A stretch of 5,810 nucleotides of DNA from an uncultured Clostridia bacterium (GTDB lineage: Bacteria > Bacillota > Clostridia > Oscillospirales > Oscillospiraceae), in the NCBI GenBank assembly GCA_937894515.1, contig CALCRH010000005.1:1-5810 (forward strand), written 5' to 3'. The notes beneath the pieces are model-generated. The model did no database searches. It was not told the origin of the DNA and saw only the letters and a program-made list of their open reading frames with translations. The translations under genes were made by a program, and so were the position numbers. Positions 1 to 4,506 of this stretch are shown here, piece after piece (position 1 is the first letter of the stretch; each line of letters begins with the position of its first letter).

Positions 1-89
1 ACAATGAAATCTCCTTCGATTTTAACCGAATCCTTGAAGTAGGATCCCGGTTCTGCCAAGTAGGTCGTGTCCTTTACGAAAACTTTCAT
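1..89 (-). CDS. Polymer-forming (bactofilin-like) protein, N-terminal fragment, runs off left edge
   Basis: Reading the minus strand from the ATG at 89 to the window edge gives about 30 residues with no stop. It begins MKVFVKDTTYLAEPG and continues with a VKIEGDFIV segment. A charged start followed by a 'V-x-I-E-G-D-F-I-V' beta-strand repeat unit resembles the opening of archaeal polymer-forming/bactofilin-like beta-helix proteins, in which such units repeat. Only the first unit is visible, so the family call is an inference. It lies 67 bases downstream of the prenyltransferase on the same strand, so it could be co-transcribed or have its own promoter. The sequence before the ATG (aggggtaatc) is at best a weak Shine-Dalgarno site. 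An unrelated archaeal hypothetical protein remains possible. Confidence 0.5.
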   Translation of the reverse strand, partial: MKVFVKDTTYLAEPGSYFKDSVKIEGDFI

Positions 90-156
90 TGATTACCCCT
101 GTTACGTATAATAACCTTCTTTCTCACGGTATTAATATGTTGTCCATCACGTTTTC
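90..156 (-). promoter_or_regulatory. Intergenic spacer with possible archaeal TATA elements
   Basis: This 67-base spacer separates the prenyltransferase stop from the next minus-strand ATG. Read on the minus strand it is AT-rich and has two TATA-like stretches: catattaatac (about 130-140) and ttattatac (106-114). The first would place a transcript start about 20 bases before the ATG, which suits an archaeal promoter. The second is too close unless a later start is used. An 8-base direct repeat, TTTCTCAC on the plus strand, occurs at 120-127 and 153-160, flanking the first TATA-like stretch. No clear terminator is visible. The promoter reading is tentative. Confidence 0.25.
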
Positions 157-1017
157 TCACAAGACCTGCGCAATGATGCCGTACCACAGTTCCATCGCAA
201 GAAACAGAAACAGTGCCACAAACATGCCGTACTTAATCAGGCTCGTGGACTTTACCGCGATCAGTTCCGCCGGCGTTCTGCAGCGGACGGACTTCACCGC
301 AGCAGAAAGAATGAAGAGATCGATTACCGCAATCAGGACAAGATACACCGCACCCCAGCGGGAGTACGGCAGAACACTTGCCGCAACCGCATAGAGGATG
401 AAGAGAACCGCAAGGTATCCGCTCTTCTGTACGCCAAGAATCATCGGAAGTGTCGTTGCCCCGCCTGCCGCATCACCTTCGATGTCCTCGGCTGCCTTGA
501 GAATTTCACGGGCGAGCGTCCCGAAGAATGTGATCGCAAACAGCGGAAGGGTGACGGCAAACGACTCCGGGCCCACAAGGACACCGCCGAAGAGAAACAC
601 GCTGCCGGAAAGGTAAGCAACCGAAAGGTTGCCGAACAGCGGCATCTTCTTCAGCTTCGCAGCATAGGCGATCAGCAGGAGTGAGTTGAACACGGCGACT
701 GCAAGACACCAGAGGTTGGTGGCAAGGCCTGCAAGAATACCGAGGATGAACAGAATGCCTGCCCATACCGCGGCACTTCCGGGTGTGACGGCGCCGGACG
801 GAATCGGTCTGCCCGGCCGGTTGATTTTGTCAATATCCCGGTCAAAGTAGTCGTTGAGCACATTTCCCGCACCGCAGATGACGGTTACAATGAAGAACAG
901 CATAAACGCGGACAGCGGGTTCGTTCCCGATGCGATCAGATAGGCAATGATTGCGGTGATGCCGGAAACAACCGCGTTTGCCGGACGAATGATCGTAACA
1001 TAGGGCGAGAGGCTCAT
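157..1017 (-). CDS. UbiA-family prenyltransferase, probable archaeal DGGGP synthase
   Basis: A 286-residue integral membrane protein of the UbiA superfamily. The first Asp-rich motif is NDYFDRDID (residues 55-63), followed by INRPGRPIPSG (65-75). The second Asp-rich motif is REILKAAEDIEGD (170-182). These motifs bind the Mg2+-complexed prenyl diphosphate. The RPxN start, the NRPxRPIPSG segment and the REI(x)K(x)2ED(x)2GD motif are typical of archaeal digeranylgeranylglyceryl-phosphate synthase, which adds the second geranylgeranyl chain to glycerol-1-phosphate during membrane ether-lipid synthesis. Length (about 280 residues) and the many hydrophobic segments fit an intact family member. The ATG at 1017 puts the RPAN motif at residues 11-14, as usual. 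No strong Shine-Dalgarno precedes it; upstream on the minus strand is a T-rich ttttttacat stretch about 30 bases away that could be a weak TATA box. A menaquinone or heme-O type UbiA enzyme is less likely. This gene is the main evidence for an archaeal source. Confidence 0.85.
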   Translation of the reverse strand: MSLSPYVTIIRPANAVVSGITAIIAYLIASGTNPLSAFMLFFIVTVICGAGNVLNDYFDRDIDKINRPGRPIPSGAVTPGSAAVWAGILFILGILAGLATNLWCLAVAVFNSLLLIAYAAKLKKMPLFGNLSVAYLSGSVFLFGGVLVGPESFAVTLPLFAITFFGTLAREILKAAEDIEGDAAGGATTLPMILGVQKSGYLAVLFILYAVAASVLPYSRWGAVYLVLIAVIDLFILSAAVKSVRCRTPAELIAVKSTSLIKYGMFVALFLFLAMELWYGIIAQVL

Positions 1018-1170
1018 CTTGAAACTATTATTTGGCTACAGGATGTAAAAAAGGGAGGTGTCTCAGACCGCAGGGCTGAGATCATCCCCGCGGCGCAGGA
1101 ACGGAATATAATACAGTTCATGACCAAGGATGGAGAAGGTGTACTCCAGTTCCTGCAGCGTTCCGGAGAG
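1018..1170. other. Unassigned join segment between archaeal gene and conjugation gene
   Basis: This stretch does not match either flanking gene family. Two reading frames are open. On the plus strand an open frame runs in phase into the VirD4 fragment, but residues such as QERNIIQF and GVLQFLQRSGE do not resemble the region normally found before IDLMFEEL in VirD4. On the minus strand a 35-codon frame ends with a TGA at 1063-1065 (ILGHELYYIPFL, then RRGDDLSPAV). That could be the C-terminal end of a gene upstream of the prenyltransferase, cut at the join. Only one of the two can be real; I favour the minus strand slightly because it lies in the same orientation as the prenyltransferase with a 45-base spacer. 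A short inverted repeat TCTCAG/CTGAGA (1061-1066/1076-1081) sits at the end of that frame. Confidence 0.35.
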
Positions 1171-2076
1171 ATCGATCTCATGTTTGAGGAACTGAAAAAG
1201 GTAAAGCCAAACCACTTTGCCGTCCGGCAATATGCCAAGTACAAGCTGGCGGCGGGCAAAACAGCAAAATCCATTCTGATCTCCTGCGGCGCTCGGCTCG
1301 CTCCTTTTGATATTCAGGAGCTTAGAGAGCTGACTGCCTATGACGAGCTGGAACTGGACACGCTGGGCGACCGTAAAACGGCGCTGTTTCTTATCATGTC
1401 CGATACCGATGATACCTTCAATTTCCTGATCGCCATGTGCTACACCCAGCTATTCAATCTCCTGTGCGAGAAAGCGGACGACAAATACGGCGGGCGCTTG
1501 CCCGTTCATGTCAGATGCCTGATCGACGAATGTGCCAACATCGGGCAGATTCCGAGACTGGAGAAGCTGGTGGCGACCATCCGAAGCCGTGAGATCTCCG
1601 CCTGCCTTGTGTTGCAGGCGCAATCTCAGTTAAAGGCGATCTACAAGGATAACGCGGACACCATCATCGGCAACATGGACGCTTCACTGTTTCTCGGCGG
1701 CAAAGAGCCGGGAACGCTGAAGGATTTGGCGGCGGCGCTGGGCAAGGAAACCATCGACAGCTACAACACCGGCGAAAGCCGCGGGCGTGAGGTTTCTCAC
1801 AGCTTAAATTATCAGAAATTGGGCAAGGAGCTTATGAGCCAGGACGAGCTTGCCGTCATGGATGGCGGCAAATGTATCTTACAGCTCCGTGGGGTGCGCC
1901 CGTTTCTTTCCGACAAGTACGATATTACCAAGCACCCCCTGTATCGTTACACTTCCGATTTCGACAAGCGCAACGCATTTGACATAGAGCGTTACTTGTC
2001 CCATCACCTCAAGCTGAAATCGGAGGATACCTACAACGTCTTTGAGGCAGACATAAACGAATCAGGTAATATTTGA
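1120..2076 (+). pseudogene. virD4: VirD4/TraG-type conjugal coupling protein, C-terminal half only
   Basis: VirD4 proteins are hexameric ATPases at the inner membrane that deliver the relaxase-DNA complex to the type IV secretion channel. Clear homology to Clostridia-type VirD4 begins at IDLMFEEL (residue 18 counted from the ATG at 1120; base 1171) and continues to the stop: HFAVRQY, KLAAGKTAKSILISCGARLAPFD, the Walker B strand CLIDECANIG (133-142, Asp136-Glu137), IRSREISA, LQAQSQLKAIYKDNADTIIGN, FLGGKE, GKETIDSYNT, LMSQDELAVMDGGKCILQLRG and the DITKHPLYRY end. Family members are about 600 residues, so roughly the first 270-290, including membrane helices and the Walker A P-loop, are missing. 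The first 17 residues look unrelated, and no Shine-Dalgarno precedes the ATG, so this is probably not a true start. As drawn, it could not work as a coupling ATPase. Family identity is near certain; the cause of truncation is not. Confidence 0.85.
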
Positions 2077-2085
2077 TAGAAAAGA

Positions 2086-2119
2086 AAACTGCCGTACAGG
2101 TTTCCCTATGCGGCAGTTT
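2086..2119 (-). terminator. Hairpin terminator between convergent virD4 fragment and yafQ toxin gene
   Basis: A perfect 9-base inverted repeat, AAACTGCCG (2086-2094) and CGGCAGTTT (2111-2119), encloses a 16-base loop. On the minus strand it starts two bases after the toxin stop codon and is followed by a T-rich tail (TTTTCTTTTCT), the classic layout of a Rho-independent terminator for the toxin-antitoxin transcript. On the plus strand it lies ten bases after the VirD4 stop but has only a short T tail (TTTC), so it may terminate the conjugation transcript weakly. Confidence 0.7.
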
Positions 2120-2121
2120 CG

Positions 2122-2412
2122 TCACTTATCAAGCAAATCACTGTGCGAACCCGTGCGTGACAGCGTTAGCACAAGCACATCATTTTCGATCCGATAAATC
2201 AGCAGCCAATCCGGAAGGATGTGACATTCTCGATGACCGATCCAGTTGCCGACTAGTACATGATCCCGGTATTTCTCCGGAAGATCTTCTCCATTGGAAA
2301 GCAGCGTGATGACTTCATCCAGCAGAGAGATTTTAAGACCTCGCTTCATTGCCAGCTTGTAGTCTTTTTTGAACTGCGAAGTTGCCTTGACAGTGTACTT
2401 TGTCTTTCTCAT
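2122..2412 (-). CDS. yafQ: YafQ-family type II toxin (mRNA interferase)
   Basis: A 96-residue basic protein of the RelE/YafQ superfamily, ribosome-dependent endoribonucleases that cut mRNA in the A site and are neutralised by a DinJ/RelB antitoxin. It shows the family start (KYTVKATSQFKKDYKLAMKRG), the LLDEVITLLSNGEDLPEKYRDH helix-loop region and the conserved C-terminal half GHRECHILPDWLLIYRIEND followed by LSRTGSHSDLL. Likely catalytic residues are His51, His60, His64, Asp68, Arg86 and His90, by analogy with E. coli YafQ; all are present, so the toxin appears active. Length is normal for the family. Its ATG overlaps the antitoxin stop by four bases (ATGA at 2412-2409), with no strong Shine-Dalgarno of its own, implying translational coupling that keeps toxin output tied to antitoxin. 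Confidence 0.92.
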   Translation of the reverse strand: MRKTKYTVKATSQFKKDYKLAMKRGLKISLLDEVITLLSNGEDLPEKYRDHVLVGNWIGHRECHILPDWLLIYRIENDVLVLTLSRTGSHSDLLDK

Positions 2413-2687
2413 GCTTTCAAGTCGTTGAATAACTCGTCAAGATCGTCATATCCCTTGACAGTCGGATCTTTTGCAATTCTTTCCGCTTCCATTAGGGCGG
2501 CAAGTGTTTCACGGTTCGGCTGATTTAGAGAAATATCAAAGGGAATTTTACCTTCTCGGAGAGCCTGACGGACAAAAATGTTGAATGCGGTGGTAATATT
2601 CATGCCAAGCTCATTGAAGAGCGCGTCTGCCTGAGTTTTCAGGTCGGTGTCCATACGGATGCTGATATTTGTGGTTGTTCCAGCCAT
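2409..2687 (-). CDS. dinJ: RelB/DinJ-family antitoxin
   Basis: A 92-residue protein with an N-terminal ribbon-helix-helix DNA-binding domain (about residues 5-45: TTTNISIRMDTDLKTQADAL, then LGMNITTAFNIFVRQALREGKIPF) and an acidic C-terminal tail (DPTVKGYDDLDELFNDLKA) of the kind that wraps around and inhibits the toxin. This layout is standard for DinJ/RelB antitoxins, which also repress their own promoter, more strongly in complex with toxin. The ATG at 2687 is preceded by a good Shine-Dalgarno, AAAGGAGAT on the minus strand (2694-2702), six bases away. It is the first gene of a two-gene operon with the toxin. The pair lies antisense to the conjugation genes on both sides, as an inserted cargo or stabilisation module. 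Confidence 0.93.
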   Translation of the reverse strand: MAGTTTNISIRMDTDLKTQADALFNELGMNITTAFNIFVRQALREGKIPFDISLNQPNRETLAALMEAERIAKDPTVKGYDDLDELFNDLKA

Positions 2688-2708
2688 ACGACCATCTCCT
2701 TTCTGCTG

Positions 2709-2725
2709 GCATCTATATTATATGC
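2709..2725. promoter_or_regulatory. Possible antitoxin operator overlapping the -10 box
   Basis: The 17-base stretch GCATCTATATTATATGC is an imperfect palindrome with six of eight paired positions symmetric around its centre (outer arms GCAT/ATGC). It covers the -10 box of the toxin-antitoxin promoter, a usual place for ribbon-helix-helix antitoxin binding and autorepression. Binding is inferred from position and symmetry only. Confidence 0.4.
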
Positions 2726-2745
2726 TGTTTGCACGAAAAATACAA
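2717..2745 (-). promoter_or_regulatory. Sigma-70-like promoter of the dinJ-yafQ operon
   Basis: On the minus strand a perfect -10 hexamer TATAAT (2717-2722) lies 17 bases from a -35-like TTGTAT (2740-2745). The predicted transcript starts shortly before the Shine-Dalgarno and ATG of the antitoxin. The arrangement is bacterial, not archaeal. Confidence 0.65.
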
Positions 2746-2798
2746 TACCCCGCACGAGATTTTACGAAAAGTTTTGATTTGAAAATATTACCTCAGCC

Positions 2799-2830
2799 AA
2801 GCAATCGTACCACAGTTGTTGCGATTGTTT
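2799..2830 (+). terminator. Weak hairpin with T-rich tail before maff2
   Basis: AAGCAATCG (2799-2807) can pair with CGATTGTTT (2822-2830) over nine positions, one a G-T wobble, leaving a 14-base loop. It is followed by TTATTATT. On the plus strand this resembles a weak intrinsic terminator or attenuator located upstream of the maff2 Shine-Dalgarno. The rest of the 2746-2916 spacer is AT-rich; I see no convincing plus-strand promoter and no small gene in it. Confidence 0.3.
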
Positions 2831-2916
2831 TTATTATTCCCACAATAAAAAAGGATCATGAAGCCCACAAATGCGTACCTTCACATTTCTTATGAAAATT
2901 ATGGAGGTACAAGTAT

Positions 2917-3132
2917 ATGTCTTTTTTCAATTCTGCTGTTGATGTATTGCAGACCCTCGTCATCGCGCTGGGTGCCGGTCTTGGCATTTGGGGCGCGATC
3001 AACCTGCTCGAAGGCTACGGCAACGATAACCCCGGTGCGAAGTCTCAGGGCATGAAGCAGCTCATGGCTGGCGGCGGTGTCGCCCTGATTGGTCTGACCC
3101 TCGTTCCGCTGCTCTCCGGGCTGTTCGGTTAA
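2917..3132 (+). CDS. Maff2-family small membrane protein (VirB2-like)
   Basis: A 71-residue hydrophobic protein matching the Maff2 family found in Clostridia conjugative elements next to VirD4 and VirB6. The typical sequence run is present: SFFNSAVDVLQTLVIALGAG, then INLLEGYGNDNPGAKSQGMKQ and LMAGGGVALIG. Two predicted membrane helices (about residues 9-30 and 48-69) flank a short polar loop, the same topology as VirB2/TrbC pilins, so a role as a channel or pilus subunit is likely but inferred. The length is normal for the family. A strong Shine-Dalgarno (ggagg, 2903-2907) precedes the ATG by nine bases. In related elements this gene sits just downstream of virD4; here the toxin-antitoxin pair lies between them. 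Confidence 0.9.
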   Translation: MSFFNSAVDVLQTLVIALGAGLGIWGAINLLEGYGNDNPGAKSQGMKQLMAGGGVALIGLTLVPLLSGLFG

Positions 3133-3151
3133 TCTTATCTATCAATACTCC

Positions 3152-3179
3152 GGGGAGCGCCCTGTAAGCGGCGCTCCCC
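3152..3179 (+). other. Strong GC-rich RNA hairpin between maff2 and the virB6-like gene
   Basis: A perfect 10-base inverted repeat, GGGGAGCGCC (3152-3161) and GGCGCTCCCC (3170-3179), closes an 8-base loop (ctgtaagc). No T tract follows; the Shine-Dalgarno of the next gene (AAGGAGG, 3184-3190) begins five bases later. It is therefore not a standard intrinsic terminator. Likely roles are protecting the 3' end of an abundant maff2 message, serving as a processing site, or lowering translation of the next gene. Structure is seen directly; function is inferred. Confidence 0.6.
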
Positions 3180-3198
3180 CTGAAAGGAGGGCAACCCT

Positions 3199-4068
3199 AT
3201 GGATTTACTATGGGACAAAATCACGGAATGGATAAAAGAAGTCCTCATTTCCGGCATTACCGGCAATCTCTCCGGGATGTTCGACACCACAAATCAAAAG
3301 GTTGCCGAAATCTCCAGTGAGGTCGGTCTTACCCCGCAGGCGTGGAACGGCAGTATTTTCAATATGGTGAAAAACCTGTCCGAAAGCGTCATTGTCCCTA
3401 TCGCCGGCGTCATCCTCGCCTTTGTCATGACGCTGGAGCTGATCCAGCTCATCACCGACAAGAACAATCTGAACGACGTGGATACATGGATGTTCTTCAA
3501 ATGGGCGTTCAAGTCGGCGGCGGCAGTTCTCATCGTGACAAACACATGGAATATCGTGATGGGCGTCTTTGATGTGGCGCAGAGCATCGTATCCAGCGCG
3601 TCCGGCGTGATGATCTCAGATACCAGCATAGACATTGCCTCGGTACTGACCGATCTGGAAGCACGGCTCACGGAAATAGAGATTGGACCGCTGTTCGGTC
3701 TGTGGTTCCAATCCCTGTTTGTCGGCATCTGCACATGGGCGCTGACCATCTGCATTTTCATCGTCATTTACGGACGAATGATCGAGATTTACCTTGTCAC
3801 GTCCGTTGCCCCGATCCCAATGGCAACTATGGCAAACAAGGAATGGGGCGGCATGGGGCAGAATTATCTGCGCTCTCTGCTGGCGCTCGGATTTCAGGCG
3901 TTTCTCATTATCGTCTGCGTGGCGATCTATGCCGTGCTGGTACAGAATATCGGCGTAATGGAGGACATCAGTGCCGCGATATGGACGTGTATGGGATATA
4001 CGGTGCTTTTGTGCTTCTGCCTGTTCAAGACAAGCAGTTTGGCAAAGAGCGTATTCAATGCCCATTAA
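3199..4068 (+). CDS. VirB6/TrbL-like conjugal transfer membrane protein
   Basis: A 289-residue polytopic membrane protein of the kind annotated as CD0411-like or VirB6/TrbL-like in Clostridia conjugative elements, where it forms part of the inner-membrane channel of the type IV secretion system. An amphipathic N-terminal region (WDKITEWIKEVLISGITGNL) is followed by about five hydrophobic segments near residues 64-86, 103-123, 170-200, 226-249 and 259-277. Conserved-looking landmarks are WNIVMGVFDVAQSIV (117-131) and RMIEIYLVTSVAPIPMATM (193-211), followed by the NKEWGGMGQNYLRSLLALGFQ region. The ATG at 3199 has a strong Shine-Dalgarno (AAGGAGG, 3184-3190) eight bases upstream. It is followed after 15 bases by the PrgI gene, whose Shine-Dalgarno begins just past this stop codon. 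No lesion is visible. Confidence 0.85.
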   Translation: MDLLWDKITEWIKEVLISGITGNLSGMFDTTNQKVAEISSEVGLTPQAWNGSIFNMVKNLSESVIVPIAGVILAFVMTLELIQLITDKNNLNDVDTWMFFKWAFKSAAAVLIVTNTWNIVMGVFDVAQSIVSSASGVMISDTSIDIASVLTDLEARLTEIEIGPLFGLWFQSLFVGICTWALTICIFIVIYGRMIEIYLVTSVAPIPMATMANKEWGGMGQNYLRSLLALGFQAFLIIVCVAIYAVLVQNIGVMEDISAAIWTCMGYTVLLCFCLFKTSSLAKSVFNAH

Positions 4069-4083
4069 CGGAGGTGATGATCT

Positions 4084-4506
4084 ATGGCATACGTTCCCGT
4101 TCCCAAGGATTTAACAAAGGTCAAGAGTAAGGTGCTGTTTAATCTCACAAAACGGCAACTCCTTTGTCTCGGCGGCGGTGCGCTGATCGGCGTTCCGCTT
4201 TTCTTTTTGCTCAGAAAACCCATCGGCACAAGCTCTGCGGCTATGCTGATGATGCTTGTCATGCTCCCGGCGTTTCTGTTCGGGATGTATGAGCGCAACG
4301 GGCAGCCCTTGGAAGTCGTACTTCGGAATATCATCCGCACCTGCTTCCTGCACCCAAAACAGCGCCCGTATAAAACCAATAACTTCTACGACGCCATAGA
4401 GCGTCAGGAAAAATTAGATCAGGAGGTGTACCAAATTGTCCACGGCAAGAAAGCTGACCGGCACGGAAAAGAAACAGATCGAAGCCGCCATCGCAAGGGC
4501 GAATAA
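4084..4506 (+). CDS. prgI: PrgI-family conjugal transfer membrane protein
   Basis: A 140-residue protein of the PrgI family, a small inner-membrane component of Gram-positive type IV secretion systems, placed between the VirB6-like protein and the VirB4 ATPase as usual. It opens with AYVPVPKDLTKVKSKVLFNLTKRQ, which is typical, and has two membrane helices near residues 26-44 and 50-68, then a cytoplasmic tail with ERNGQPLEVVLRNIIRTCF and a basic end. The Shine-Dalgarno ggaggtg (4070-4076) is seven bases before the ATG. Its last 71 bases overlap the start of virB4 in another frame, so the basic, low-complexity C-terminus (GKKADRHGKETDRSRHRKGE) is constrained by the overlapping gene and may have little function of its own. 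Confidence 0.88.
   Translation: MAYVPVPKDLTKVKSKVLFNLTKRQLLCLGGGALIGVPLFFLLRKPIGTSSAAMLMMLVMLPAFLFGMYERNGQPLEVVLRNIIRTCFLHPKQRPYKTNNFYDAIERQEKLDQEVYQIVHGKKADRHGKETDRSRHRKGE

Noticed and set aside
398..766. Plus- and minus-strand frames inside the prenyltransferase gene
   Set aside because: The UbiA frame carries both Asp-rich motifs over its whole length; the others are Arg/Cys/Pro-rich shadows.
1061..1081. Short inverted repeat TCTCAG/CTGAGA as an attachment site or terminator
   Set aside because: Only six pairs, no T tract and no second copy seen at another element boundary.
1018..1170. tRNA gene or integrase attachment site at the archaeal/bacterial boundary
   Set aside because: No cloverleaf arms, CCA-type 3' end or direct repeat pair could be found, and an element boundary would not lie inside virD4.
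3294..3767. 157-codon minus-strand open frame inside the virB6-like gene
   Set aside because: It is antisense to a clearly recognisable membrane protein with a good Shine-Dalgarno, and its own sequence is low-complexity with no family resemblance.
3616..4065. 149-codon minus-strand open frame and the overlapping plus-strand frame at 3702-4130
   Set aside because: Both are His/Arg/Asp-rich frame shadows of the virB6-like and prgI genes, without plausible domains.
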